A stretch of DNA of 64,000 nucleotides, from positions 6,204,574-6,268,573 of the forward strand of contig NZ_QXHD01000004.1 in assembly GCF_011009555.1 (NCBI RefSeq), written 5' to 3'. Shown in pieces: positions 52,765 to 62,100 of this stretch. The position numbers were made by a program, and so were the translations under genes. Below the pieces are notes generated by a model. That model saw only the letters and a list, made by a program, of their open reading frames with translations, was not told where the DNA came from and made no database searches. Source of the stretch: Adonisia turfae CCMR0081. Its GTDB lineage: Bacteria > Cyanobacteriota > Cyanobacteriia > Phormidesmidales > Phormidesmidaceae. The stretch's first letter is position 1. Each line of letters starts with the position of its first letter.

Positions 52765-54195
52765 ATGACTAGCTCCAGATATTTGAAAACGGTAATTCGG
52801 ACAGCCCTAATAACAGGGTTTGCCCTGGGAACTGCTGTCGGTAGCCCAGCCCTGGCCGTACTGCCCGACATAACAGTTTCTGCTGCATCCGTTTCATCCC
52901 TCAATGATATTTATTTATTGGGACCGGGGGATTTGATCACCGTTGATGTGTTTAATGTACCTGAGTATAGCGGTGAGCAGCGAGTGTTGGCCAATGGCAA
53001 CATTAATTTACCCGCCGTTGGCCAGGTATCGCTAAGTGGTTTGACCCTGGCTCAGGCGGAATTAGCTATTAGCGAGAAATATCGATCAGAAGTCCGTTAT
53101 CCGCAAATCACTGTAAATCTTTTAACACCCCGTCAGCTCCGTATTGCCCTCACAGGAGAAATTCATGTGCCCGGTCAATATACCCTACCCGTGGGTGGCG
53201 AAGGGCAGTTTCCTAGCCTGATCGAAGCGATTAAGGTAGCAGGCGGGATTACCCAGGCAGCTGATTTAAAGCGAGTGGAAATTCGACGCCGGGTGGAAAA
53301 TGGTGGCACGCAACGGGTAGTTAGTGATTTATCTGCACTGCTCACCCAGGGGGATCTGACTCAAGATTTTCCTTTGCGTGATGGTGACTCCATCACCATC
53401 ATTGAAATGGATGAGATTGACGTGCAAATGTCAAGACAGATTGCCCTGTCTAATATTGGCCCCGACGAGGAAGAAGCCATTAGTGTTGCTGTGGTTGGTG
53501 AAGTCTTTCGCCCAGGCACTTACAACTATGCCTCGCGCTCTGGGTCGGGTCAGTCTATCACTAGCAATAATGCCACTGCCACCAGCGTGCAGCAGCCGGG
53601 TCGGCTGACGGTAACCCGTGCCTTGCAACTGGCGGGTGGAGTAAAACCCCTGGCAAATCTTCGCCAGGTAGAGGTCAAGCGAACAACCCGTTTGGGTGAA
53701 AGTCAAACGATTTCCCTCGATTTGTGGCAACTGGTGGAATCTGGTGAACGAGAACAAGATTTAATTTTGCAAGAAGGTGACACCATTGTGGTGCCAACTA
53801 ACCTGACGGCCAACTCAGAAGATATTAGTCTACTCACGGCTACAAATCTGTCGCCAGATTCGATTGCGGTCAATGTGGTGGGTGAGGTCGAAAGCCCTGG
53901 CCCTGTTGCTGTGGCGGCTAGCACCACCCTCAATCAGGCTGTTCTGGCGGCGGGTGGTTTTAATCGTCGTGCCAAAGAAACGGTGGCACTGATTCGCTTA
54001 AACCCTGATGGGACTGTTACCCAGCAGTCGTTTGAGGTGGATTTAGCCCAGGGGCTTAATGCTGACGGGAACCCCATACTGCAACACAACGATATTGTTG
54101 TTGTTGACCCCAATGCGGCGGCTCGCCTATCGGATGGGCTGAGTAATTTTCTTGGTCCCTTTCTCCAGATTCTACCGTTTGGCAATCTGTTCTAA
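52765..54195 (+). CDS. Wza-like polysaccharide export protein (Poly_export/SLBB)
   Basis: A 476-residue outer-membrane or periplasmic export protein. N-terminal signal segment ending PALA, then the poly_export domain IYLLGPGDLITVDVFNVPEY with LPAVGQVSLSGLTLAQAEL, followed by at least three SLBB-type units (LTGEIHVPGQYTLPVGGEG, VVGEVFRPGTYNYASRSG, VVGEVESPGPVAVAAST). No lipobox cysteine is seen at the signal end. It is followed 70 bases later by the Wzc-like gene in the same direction. Confidence 0.94.
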   Translation: MTSSRYLKTVIRTALITGFALGTAVGSPALAVLPDITVSAASVSSLNDIYLLGPGDLITVDVFNVPEYSGEQRVLANGNINLPAVGQVSLSGLTLAQAELAISEKYRSEVRYPQITVNLLTPRQLRIALTGEIHVPGQYTLPVGGEGQFPSLIEAIKVAGGITQAADLKRVEIRRRVENGGTQRVVSDLSALLTQGDLTQDFPLRDGDSITIIEMDEIDVQMSRQIALSNIGPDEEEAISVAVVGEVFRPGTYNYASRSGSGQSITSNNATATSVQQPGRLTVTRALQLAGGVKPLANLRQVEVKRTTRLGESQTISLDLWQLVESGEREQDLILQEGDTIVVPTNLTANSEDISLLTATNLSPDSIAVNVVGEVESPGPVAVAASTTLNQAVLAAGGFNRRAKETVALIRLNPDGTVTQQSFEVDLAQGLNADGNPILQHNDIVVVDPNAAARLSDGLSNFLGPFLQILPFGNLF

Positions 54196-54265
54196 CCGGC
54201 TCAATATACTCATTTTTCCTACTCTTTTATCCTCATTAGACTCCTAGTTTCTTTGTAACCGCCCT

Positions 54266-56569
54266 ATGGATAATCTTGCTTCAGCCAACGGTGCGTCTGT
54301 TAACAGCCTGGCCAAAGCGTACCAACTACCTCAAATGCCATGGGCTCAGGATGACGATGAGCTAGACCTGGCTCAACTGCTCACAGTGCTGCGGCGACGA
54401 TCCCTGCTGATTACGGGGGTGGCTGCCGGTGTGATGGGCACGGTCATGTTCAATACCCTGCGCCAGGAACCGGTTTATGAAGGGAGCTTTGAAGTTCTGG
54501 TAGAGCCGGTTAATGCCGATGATAATCTCTCGGACTTAAGTGGTCTTCTGGCAGAAGCTGCCCCGGTCAAACAGTCAGGCCTGGATTATGAGACTCAGGT
54601 GCAGGTGTTGCGTAGCCCTGAATTGATTGCTCAGGTGATCGCAGAGCTAGAAACCATTGATCCAGATCTTAATTATGAACGTCTGTTAAAAAACCTCACT
54701 ATCAGACGGGTGGGGGAAACTAAAATTATTGAGGTGAGCTACAAGGGTAATGACCCGGTCGAGATCCAGGCGACATTGGATGCGCTTTCAACGGTTTATT
54801 TAAAGTATAGTTTGGATGAACGCCAAACGAATCTGCGCCAGGGGATTCATTTTGTTGACCGGCAGTTGCCTGAGTTAAAAGAGCGGGTTAATGAGCTACA
54901 AAGCCAGCTGGAAAGATTTCGTCAAACCTATAATTTCATTGATCCAACGACGCAAAATCAACAGATTACCACACAGGCTCAGCAACTTAGCACCCAGCGT
55001 CTGGAAATTGATCGACAGCTGGCTGAGGCGATCACTAACTACGAGCTATTACAGAGTGAAGGGGGCAGTGAAGTTGCGCTGCAAAACGCACCGGTTTATC
55101 AACAGCTGATTCAAGAGCTGCGCCAGGTGGAAACAGAAATTGCCACTGAACTGACTCGTTTTCAACCGGGAAGTCTGGCTATTCAAGTTCTTGAAGATAA
55201 GCGAGAGAGAATACTTCCGGTCATTGAGGCAGAGGCCCAGCGGGTATTAAATGCAAAATATGCTGAAGCTGAAAATGCCATCGAATTGTTATCCACTCAA
55301 AATGTCACCATTGCGGCGGCTGAAGCCCAGTTGCAAAATACGCTGACTCAGTTACCGACCCTGGCACGAGAGTATAGCGATCTACAGCGTGAACTGGAGA
55401 TTGCCGTTGGTGCCCTCAGCCGTTTTTTGGAAACGCGCGAACAATTACAGATTGAGGCGGCCCAAACCGAAATTCCCTGGGAAATAATCGAAGCACCCAG
55501 TCGGCCAGAAACTCCCATATCGCCTAATCCAAGACGTAGTTTTGTGTTGGGCATTGTTGCCAGTCTGTTGATTAGCGTTGGGTCAGCGTTGCTGCTGGAA
55601 AAAATAGATACTGTTTGCCGCGCCGTTGATGAGATTGAAAAGGTCGTAAAACTGCCGTTATTAGGCACAATTCCCTACCATGGGGAATTTGACACTGCTC
55701 CACAACAATCTAATGGGGCGGGCCAGTGGCTACAGCAACGTCTCAGTAAAAAGGGTACGGGGGCCACCGATGGATACTATGGCTATGGTGGCTCGCAGTT
55801 TTTGGAATCAATGCGGTTGTTGCACACAAATCTGTCGTTGATGGGGGCCGATCGTACCATTCGCTCAGTAATTATCAGTTCGTCCATGCCCAATGAGGGT
55901 AAGTCCACCGTTGCCCGCCATCTGGCGCAAACCGCTGCCACCATGGGCAAACGAGTCTTGCTAGTGGATGCAGATCTGCGGCGACCTACGGTTCATCAGC
56001 GTCTTGGGTTAAGCAACAAAACAGGTCTTAGCGATCTGCTCTCGGGCAATGTTACGAAGGGCAGTGGGATACTACAAAAGGTCATGCCCTTTCTGGATTT
56101 CTATGCCATTACAGCCGGTACTGCGCCACCCGACCCGGTTAAACTACTAGCATCTAAGCGGATGCGACTGTTGATGAATCAGCTAGAAAAACAGTTTGAC
56201 TTGGTGGTTTATGATACGCCACCGCTGGTGGGTCTGGCGGATGCCACATTGATTGCGGCTAACACCGATGGTCTGATCCTGGTTTCTCGGTTAAATGGTT
56301 GCGATCGCAACATCCTCCAGCATGCCATGGACAACATCAGCTTCACTAAGATTCCCGTCCTGGGTCTGGTCGCCAACGGTGTCTCTTCCAAAGGTAATGG
56401 GTACAAGTACTATTCCTACGGCGACTACGGAGCCCAGCCAGACAAACCCCCAACGGCTGACACCACCGATGAGGGGGCCAACGCCCTGGCCGCCGCCGCC
56501 AGTAAAAATGGCAGCTCACCCCACCAAAATGGCCTCAGCATATCCGACTTCTTAAATGTCAAGAAATAG
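54266..56569 (+). CDS. Wzc-like polysaccharide co-polymerase with BY-kinase domain
   Basis: A 767-residue inner-membrane protein. The first Wzz-type membrane segment lies near residues 45-65 (SLLITGVAAGVMGTVMFNTL), a long coiled coil follows (ERVNELQSQLERFRQTYNFI), and the second membrane segment is near 420-440 (FVLGIVASLLISVGSALLL). The cytoplasmic kinase has Walker A SSSMPNEGKSTVARH near 545, Walker A' LLVDADLRRP near 567 and Walker B VVYDTPPLVG near 648. The C-terminal tail has a Tyr cluster (YKYYSYGDYG) for autophosphorylation. It pairs with the Wza-like protein to control chain length and export. Confidence 0.95.
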   Translation: MDNLASANGASVNSLAKAYQLPQMPWAQDDDELDLAQLLTVLRRRSLLITGVAAGVMGTVMFNTLRQEPVYEGSFEVLVEPVNADDNLSDLSGLLAEAAPVKQSGLDYETQVQVLRSPELIAQVIAELETIDPDLNYERLLKNLTIRRVGETKIIEVSYKGNDPVEIQATLDALSTVYLKYSLDERQTNLRQGIHFVDRQLPELKERVNELQSQLERFRQTYNFIDPTTQNQQITTQAQQLSTQRLEIDRQLAEAITNYELLQSEGGSEVALQNAPVYQQLIQELRQVETEIATELTRFQPGSLAIQVLEDKRERILPVIEAEAQRVLNAKYAEAENAIELLSTQNVTIAAAEAQLQNTLTQLPTLAREYSDLQRELEIAVGALSRFLETREQLQIEAAQTEIPWEIIEAPSRPETPISPNPRRSFVLGIVASLLISVGSALLLEKIDTVCRAVDEIEKVVKLPLLGTIPYHGEFDTAPQQSNGAGQWLQQRLSKKGTGATDGYYGYGGSQFLESMRLLHTNLSLMGADRTIRSVIISSSMPNEGKSTVARHLAQTAATMGKRVLLVDADLRRPTVHQRLGLSNKTGLSDLLSGNVTKGSGILQKVMPFLDFYAITAGTAPPDPVKLLASKRMRLLMNQLEKQFDLVVYDTPPLVGLADATLIAANTDGLILVSRLNGCDRNILQHAMDNISFTKIPVLGLVANGVSSKGNGYKYYSYGDYGAQPDKPPTADTTDEGANALAAAASKNGSSPHQNGLSISDFLNVKK

Positions 56570-56606
56570 CAAGACAACCCCTAAAATAGTCAAAAAACAA
56601 ACTCAC

Positions 56607-57668
56607 CTAAAGCAACGACAGTTGCTGAAACCCCACCGTTTCAGCAGGCACCAAATTTGCGATCGCCACCCCCAACAGTCTCACCTGCGGTTGAGGCTCA
56701 AGGTGATGCTCCAACAAAGCCTGCGCTAACGGCCCCATGTCAGTAGCCCGCTGCATCGGCACATCCACCGTACGACTGCGGGTAATTTGGCGATAGTTCG
56801 CATATTTAACCTTAAGGGTGAGGGTATAGCCCATCTTTTTTGCCTTGAGCAGCCGTGCTTCCACCTCATCCACAATCGTAGCCAGCGCCTGGCTCATGGC
56901 CTCTAAAGACCGCAGATCTTCAGCAAAGCTGCGTTCGGCCCCAACCGATTTACGAATACGGTTAGGATCAACTCGGCGATTATCCTGGGCATTGGCCACA
57001 CGAAAATAGTGGCTACCGACTTTGCCAAATTCTGCCACCAGATCAGTCTCACGCCAACGTTGTAAATCGGCTCCCCTGGCAATACCCAGCTGTTTCATTT
57101 TGCGGGCAGTGGCCGGACCAATGCCATGAAATTTTTCGATGGGCAACGTGGCAATAAAGGCCATGGCCTCGTCGGGCAAAATCACATACAGTCCATTGGG
57201 TTTATTCACATCCGAGGCCATTTTGGCCAAAAACTTATTGATGGAAACACCGGCAGAGGCTGTCAGCTCAGTGGTCTTCTGAATACGCTGTTTAATGACT
57301 TTAGCCGTTGCGATCGCCGATTCACAGCCAGTCACATCCAAATAAGCTTCATCCAGGGACAGGGGTTCAACCAACTCTGTATAATCCCGAAAAATTGTCC
57401 GAATCTGCTCGGATACTGCCCGATACACATCAAATCGAGGTCGCACAAAAATCACATGGGGACACCGCTGCACCGCAATGCGTGACGGCATTGCCGAATG
57501 AATTCCATAGCGCCTAGCCTCATAGCTAGCGGCGGCTACAGCCCCTCTCTGTTCTGGACGACCACCCACCACCACCGGCTTGTCCCGATACTCAGGATAG
57601 TCCCGCTGCTCAATGGATGCATAAAATGCATCCATATCAACATGGAGGATTTTACGATGGTCTACCAT
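56607..57668 (-). CDS. dinB: DNA polymerase IV (Y family)
   Basis: A 353-residue translesion polymerase. Catalytic Asp11 lies in HVDMDAFYASIEQRD, and Asp106/Glu107 in LSLDEAYLDVTG. The steric-gate and palm region VVGGRPEQRGAVAAASYEAR and the helix-hairpin-helix GIGPATARKMKQLG are typical. The C-terminal little-finger domain is complete; a short LQEQ-type clamp tail is not obvious, and it ends FQQLSLL, a plausible beta-clamp peptide. Converges on the Wzc-like gene; LexA box not identified. Confidence 0.97.
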   Translation of the reverse strand: MVDHRKILHVDMDAFYASIEQRDYPEYRDKPVVVGGRPEQRGAVAAASYEARRYGIHSAMPSRIAVQRCPHVIFVRPRFDVYRAVSEQIRTIFRDYTELVEPLSLDEAYLDVTGCESAIATAKVIKQRIQKTTELTASAGVSINKFLAKMASDVNKPNGLYVILPDEAMAFIATLPIEKFHGIGPATARKMKQLGIARGADLQRWRETDLVAEFGKVGSHYFRVANAQDNRRVDPNRIRKSVGAERSFAEDLRSLEAMSQALATIVDEVEARLLKAKKMGYTLTLKVKYANYRQITRSRTVDVPMQRATDMGPLAQALLEHHLEPQPQVRLLGVAIANLVPAETVGFQQLSLL

Positions 57669-57774
57669 CTCCCTTATGGTTGTCGTCAGCCCTAGCTTAC
57701 AAACACTCTTTAGTTTATGTAATCAGCCCTGAACATCGATCAAGACTCTTTTCAGCCAAGATCACCCATAGCCC

Positions 57775-58785
57775 CTACTCCCCAACCACCTGTTTCAACA
57801 CCGCCTGCAATTCATCCGTTCCCATTCTGGCTCCATAGGCGGTTACCAACTGAGCGGCTGCCGTGGAGCCCAGTTTGCCAGCCTGGGGCCAGCCCAATCC
57901 GTGGGTAATGCCGTAAAGCACGCCCCCGGCATACATGTCGCCGGCACCGACGGTGTCAATGGCGGTGACTGGATGGGGAGCAATTTCCCAGACCCGTTCG
58001 CCATCAAACAGAATCGAGCCTGCGGGACCACGGGTAATGGCAAAGGTTTTAGCTAGGGTTTTGGTGTGTTCAATGGCGGTGGCAAAATCGTCCGTATCTG
58101 CCATTAAAAGCGCTTCGGACTCATTGGCAAATAGCATATCTACGCCGTCACCAATCATTTCTAACAGCCCTGGCCTAAAAAATTTCACCATGTTGTAATC
58201 CGATAGAGACATGGCGACTTTGCGGCCTGCGGCTTTGGCTAGATGGCTGGCTTTAATGGCCGCTTGCTTACTGTTTTCACCGCTAACTAAAAACCCTTCC
58301 ATATACGTATATTCAGCAGCGGCAATGGCTTCGGGATTGAGGTCAGCCTCAGACAGCTGGGATGAAATGCCCAGAAAGGTGCCCATGGTACGGTCGGCAT
58401 CTGGAGTAATCAGCACCAGACACTTGCCCGTAATCCCCGGTTCAGGGTCATGGCTGGTCAAATTGGTGTCCACGCCGCAATCCACTAGATCTTGCGTGTA
58501 AAACTGACCATATTCGTCATCGGCGACTTTGCAGCCATAGAAGGTTTTGCCGCCAAGTTGGCTGATGGCAATGATGGTATTGGCAGCAGAACCACCACAG
58601 ATACGTTTGGTTTGATGACTATTTAGCTGTGCGATCGCATTATTCTGCACGGCTTCATCCAAAAGGGTCATCACACCCTTATCCATACCGATGGCTGCCA
58701 GCGTTTCTACAGACAGGGCGCATTCTATATCCACCAGAGCATTGCCAAGGCCATAAACGTTGTACTTCGGTGGATTGTGGGTCAT
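57775..58785 (-). CDS. PfkB-family carbohydrate/adenosine kinase
   Basis: A 336-residue kinase of the ribokinase fold: YNVYGLGNALVDIECALS at the start, CGGSAANTIIAISQLGG (first PfkB motif) and VDTVGAGDMYAGGVLYG (second, catalytic Asp near 281). Cyanobacterial proteins of this layout are usually annotated adenosine kinase. That role would salvage the adenosine made by AhcY, encoded 29 kb away. Substrate is not provable from sequence. Confidence 0.9.
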   Translation of the reverse strand: MTHNPPKYNVYGLGNALVDIECALSVETLAAIGMDKGVMTLLDEAVQNNAIAQLNSHQTKRICGGSAANTIIAISQLGGKTFYGCKVADDEYGQFYTQDLVDCGVDTNLTSHDPEPGITGKCLVLITPDADRTMGTFLGISSQLSEADLNPEAIAAAEYTYMEGFLVSGENSKQAAIKASHLAKAAGRKVAMSLSDYNMVKFFRPGLLEMIGDGVDMLFANESEALLMADTDDFATAIEHTKTLAKTFAITRGPAGSILFDGERVWEIAPHPVTAIDTVGAGDMYAGGVLYGITHGLGWPQAGKLGSTAAAQLVTAYGARMGTDELQAVLKQVVGE

Positions 58786-59091
58786 GGGAGTGATTGGAGA
58801 TCAAATGATTTTGCTCGCTTATTATCCCGCTGATTACGATGGGTGGCAATGAGAAGCTATACAATTCTGCGCCACAGGGTGAGTCATGATCCAGGGTGAG
58901 TGCCCATTGCCCACCCCGCTCGATAGTCTCCCATGGTGTCAGTTTGGCAAGATTTTAAAGAATCTGTCGGGGTTCGAGCAACATTCCGGACAGTTTTTAC
59001 CGGGTATCGAAAAGTTGAGGACTTCAGCCTCTTGTAGGAGATTGCAAGTACCTAAAATCAGCGAACCATAGAACAAAAAACCTGTAGGACT
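58786..59091. other. 306-bp region upstream of amt
   Basis: Between the divergent kinase and ammonium transporter genes. An open frame at 58886-59071 has no support. A perfect NtcA box (GTA-N8-TAC) was looked for and not found. AGGA lies a few bases before the amt start codon. Confidence 0.5.
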
Positions 59092-60579
59092 ATGAATATT
59101 TTGCACCATGGATTATCAAAATACTGGTCCTTTATCACGTTACTGATAGTAGCTTTTGTTATAGCGATATCGCCTCAGACGCTTGCCCAAGAATTGACTC
59201 CCGAAATCCCCCTCACTACGGAACTGTTTTCAGGGATTAATACTATCTGGATGCTAATTGCGGCTTTACTCGTATTCTTTATGAATGCCGGGTTTGCCAT
59301 GCTTGAAGCGGGAATTTGCCGAACTGAAAATGCAACCAATATTTTAGCTAAAAACTTAATTGTTTTTTGCGTCTCAGCTACAGCGTTTTTTGTTTTTGGG
59401 TTTCGCTTTATGTTTGGCGACAGTGGAAATCCTATTTTTGGACAACTGGGAATTTTTGTAGACTCTCTCTTTCCATCGGCAGCCAATGTTAATCCGTTCC
59501 CCCAAGGTTTTGAGAATTTAAGAACCTTTTGGGGTAATCGCTCGTTTGCTGCCATTTTCTTTTTCCAGCTATCGTTTGCCGGAACAGCAGCCACCATTGT
59601 GTCTGGGGCCGTTGCAGAAAGAATTAAATTCTGGGCGTTTATCCTTTTTAGCTTTGTGCTGGTGGGTTTTATCTATCCTTTAGTTGGCTATTGGGTATGG
59701 GGGGAGAACGGTTGGCTGGCCAGCACCCTTAACTTCCATGATTTTGCTGGTTCAACCGTGATTCATTGTGTGGGTGGTGCGGCAGCGTTGGTGGGGGCTT
59801 GGCTATTGAAACCCCGAGATGGCAAATTTGGCTATGATGCGGAGACTGGCAGTTTCCCTTACGGTGAAGAAGAAGAAGAAATATTTAGGCCCTGTAACCC
59901 CGGCTTTACCACATTGGGTTGTTTAATTTTATGGGTTGGCTGGTTTGGCTTTAATGGTGGTTCAACCCGGTTTTTAGACTATGTCCCCCATGTCATCATT
60001 ACCACCATGTTTGCCTCTACGGCTGGAGGTTTGGCAATTCTCTTCTATAGTCCTCTGGTTACAGGGTATAAGGTCAAACTGTCATCGATTATTAATGGCA
60101 TTTTAGGGGGGTTGGTCAGCATCACAGCATCGTCAGCCTATGTTGATATTTTAGGCGCGTGCATTATTGGTGCGGTGGGAGGCATTTTGGTGCTGGTGGG
60201 TGAAAGCGTTTTGGAATCAAACCTCATGCGGATCGATGATCCAGTCAGTGCTGTGCCCGTACATCTCTTTTGTGGTGCCTGGGGAACAATTGCCGTTGGC
60301 ATGTTTGCCCAGGGGTTTTCCCGCGAGTTCAACAGCGTTTATTCAGCAGCTCAGCAAACCCTGTATCAATGCCTAGGCTGTGGCTGTATCATTGCTGTAA
60401 CGTGTCTGTTGAGCCTATTGGCCTGGGCAATGATCGGGCTATTTCTCTATTACCTGCGCCCGAGCATTTCATATCACGACTCAAAAGAGGCCATTGATAT
60501 TTTTGTCATGGTTAGACGGGGATTGAGAGTCACTCTGGAAGATGAAAAAGCCGGTAGCGACGCGACAATTATTATGTAA
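59092..60579 (+). CDS. amt: Ammonium transporter
   Basis: A 495-residue Amt-family channel. The N-terminus has a cleavable signal-like segment (WSFITLLIVAFVIAISPQTLAQ), as in Amt proteins. Eleven or so membrane helices follow, with NAGFAMLEAGICRTENATNI, SFAGTAATIVSGAVAERIKF, DFAGSTVIHCVGGAAALVGA (pore His) and FGFNGGS. The C-terminal cytoplasmic tail is about 40 residues. No glnB-type gene is adjacent, so PII control is by gene elsewhere. Confidence 0.96.
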   Translation: MNILHHGLSKYWSFITLLIVAFVIAISPQTLAQELTPEIPLTTELFSGINTIWMLIAALLVFFMNAGFAMLEAGICRTENATNILAKNLIVFCVSATAFFVFGFRFMFGDSGNPIFGQLGIFVDSLFPSAANVNPFPQGFENLRTFWGNRSFAAIFFFQLSFAGTAATIVSGAVAERIKFWAFILFSFVLVGFIYPLVGYWVWGENGWLASTLNFHDFAGSTVIHCVGGAAALVGAWLLKPRDGKFGYDAETGSFPYGEEEEEIFRPCNPGFTTLGCLILWVGWFGFNGGSTRFLDYVPHVIITTMFASTAGGLAILFYSPLVTGYKVKLSSIINGILGGLVSITASSAYVDILGACIIGAVGGILVLVGESVLESNLMRIDDPVSAVPVHLFCGAWGTIAVGMFAQGFSREFNSVYSAAQQTLYQCLGCGCIIAVTCLLSLLAWAMIGLFLYYLRPSISYHDSKEAIDIFVMVRRGLRVTLEDEKAGSDATIIM

Positions 60580-60610
60580 GTCCAGGTTTTCAGCCCCTGG
60601 CTGATGGCTG

Positions 60611-60716
60611 CCAATGTAGAGGGGCTGGCATAAGGCGCAGCCCCGACAAGATTATTCATGATTCCAATGTAGAGGGGCTGGCACAAGGCGCAGCCCCTAC
60701 GAGATTATTCATGATT
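60611..60716 (+). repeat. Two tandem 53-bp units with REP-like palindrome
   Basis: CCAATGTAGAGGGGCTGGCA through ATTATTCATGATT occurs at 60611-60663 and 60664-60716 with few differences. Each unit carries AGGGGCTG and CAGCCCC(T) arms, the inverted form of the unit at 11900-11925. It lies just after amt and may act as a transcript end for amt. Confidence 0.88.
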
Positions 60717-60734
60717 TCTACACCGGATAGTTCA

Positions 60735-61262
60735 CTAATTATTGCCTGCAAATATTTCTTTTGCCGCAGGACAACTCTCACTAACGGTTTCGTAATTTTG
60801 GAAGAAGTTTTCTAATAAAGGTTTGATTTCCTGAGATTCACCAGACGTATTACGGTTTTCTTCCCAGATACTAAATAAAAATCGAGCATCTTTGAATATT
60901 TCTGAATCAGGCCTTTCGGGGATTTGGCAAAGGCGAATAAATGATGTGTTAAATCGCCCTACTGCTGCTTTGAGAATAGCTGTTTCATAAAGGGCGCTAT
61001 CTAATCGATCCTGGCAAAAACTTGACCAATTATCACCCATACGATTTTTGAGGTCTGATAGCCTTTGTAAAAGAACCTCCTGATCCTCAAAATTTTCTTG
61101 ACAATAACTATCTGGCGTTGGGCTACCCTCAACAGCCTGTTGCGGAGAGCCAGATCTAAATAAAAAATACGCAAAAATAGCTAGTGCTGACAACATGAGG
61201 GCAACTGTCGATAGAAATATAGAGGGACCAGAGGCATCTCGTTTGATGTCTTGTTTGCGCAT
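60735..61262 (-). CDS. Hypothetical protein with one membrane anchor
   Basis: A 175-residue protein. A single membrane segment (SIFLSTVALMLSALAIFAYF, about 14-33) anchors a soluble, mostly helical domain with four cysteines (residues about 54, 83, 112, 167), suggesting disulfides if it faces the periplasm. No family recognised. It converges on amt across the tandem repeats. Confidence 0.7.
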   Translation of the reverse strand: MRKQDIKRDASGPSIFLSTVALMLSALAIFAYFLFRSGSPQQAVEGSPTPDSYCQENFEDQEVLLQRLSDLKNRMGDNWSSFCQDRLDSALYETAILKAAVGRFNTSFIRLCQIPERPDSEIFKDARFLFSIWEENRNTSGESQEIKPLLENFFQNYETVSESCPAAKEIFAGNN

Positions 61263-61781
61263 TTTTTGACTATAAATCTAGTGGGATTTCAATGTTGAGA
61301 CTATAGCTTTAAGGTCTCCTAATTCCGTATAAGAAGTACCCGTTTATTTGGTAAGGATTACAGAATTTGGATGGTTCTATTCGCCACAATAAATAAATCA
61401 AAAACATAAAGTTTTTACCAATTAAAACTCTATACTTTTGATTTATTTTTTAAGCTAATTTTTAGCTTATATATTGTGTGAACCCGTGATTTTACGGAAC
61501 CGACGTCCTAACAATGCGACACCTGATCGTTGGGATTACTATGTATTTACCACTCTAAACATGAGAATCCGCACATGAAAGCAGTTTTTGTATAAAAATG
61601 TGTTCAGTCAAGGGTAGATTCAAGCTTTTGTCGACACCACCATACCTGTGGCATTCTTTATATATCTGCTGTCTCCCCATTTTGAAGGAACCATGGGTTT
61701 GGAGTTCAAGCTTTTTTAAGGTTGCAGGTGCTCAAAACTGCGCATATTTTGGTAGAGAAGCGGTTGGTCCTTTGCAAATCT
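61263..61781. other. 519-bp AT-rich intergenic region
   Basis: Between divergent small genes. It holds the structured element at 61391-61450 and the AAGCTAA/TTAGCTT hairpin beside it (61451-61467). An open frame at 61598-61792 has no support. Confidence 0.6.
61391..61467. promoter_or_regulatory. Two adjacent AT-rich hairpins, possible terminator or small RNA
   Basis: AATAAATCAAAA (61391-61402) pairs perfectly with TTTTGATTTATT (61435-61446); inside it AGTTTT (61409-61414) pairs with AAAACT (61423-61428), with symmetric internal loops. A T-run follows to 61450, and a second 7-bp hairpin AAGCTAA-TTT-TTAGCTT ends at 61467. It could terminate a plus-strand transcript, or be a structured RNA of unknown role. 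Confidence 0.45.
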
Positions 61782-62099
61782 ATGAATTCTGATCATCAAT
61801 CTAAAGAACAAGAACTCAAAAATCTGGAAGCAGAGCTCAAGGAACGCGAAATAAAGGTGCGGATGCGTGAGCTTGAATCTGAGATAGAGACGTCGACGTC
61901 GGTAAAACCTACGGTAAAACACAAGGGAGCCGTAAGCTTTGGCTGGTATAACCGTTTACCGAAACTTGTACAGTTTGGTGTGCTCGTTGTGGGTGTGATT
62001 ATAGCTATACGAGTGGCCACCTGGTTGTCTGGCGTATTGTTACTGTTTGCCGTTGGCTGGGTTATTTACAAGCTGTTTCTAGAGCGCTCTAGAAATTAA
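61782..62099 (+). CDS. Small coiled-coil membrane protein
   Basis: 105 residues. A charged helix at about 8-35 (EQELKNLEAELKEREIKVRM) is followed by one or two membrane segments (LVQFGVLVVGVIIAIRVATW; LSGVLLLFAVGWVIYKLFL). The frame opens earlier at a TTG, but the ATG at 61782 is the natural start. The last codons form part of a 20-bp palindrome. It precedes the dynamin-like gene by 130 bases on the same strand; unknown family. Confidence 0.65.
   Translation: MNSDHQSKEQELKNLEAELKEREIKVRMRELESEIETSTSVKPTVKHKGAVSFGWYNRLPKLVQFGVLVVGVIIAIRVATWLSGVLLLFAVGWVIYKLFLERSRN
62076..62095. repeat. 20-bp perfect palindrome at gene end
   Basis: TTTCTAGAGC and GCTCTAGAAA are exact reverse complements, overlapping the last codons of the small membrane protein. 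The TTCTAGAGCGC part resembles the tandem units that follow. Confidence 0.75.
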
Positions 62100-62100
62100 T

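Noticed and set aside
58886..59071. 61-codon frame upstream of amt
   Set aside because: Lies in the expected promoter region, with no codon bias or homology.
58990..59091. NtcA box for amt
   Set aside because: GTA and TAC are present near 59035-59055 but 12 bases apart, not the required 8.
61598..61792. 64-codon plus-strand frame before the small membrane protein
   Set aside because: Overlaps the better supported start at 61782 in another frame and lacks any protein feature.
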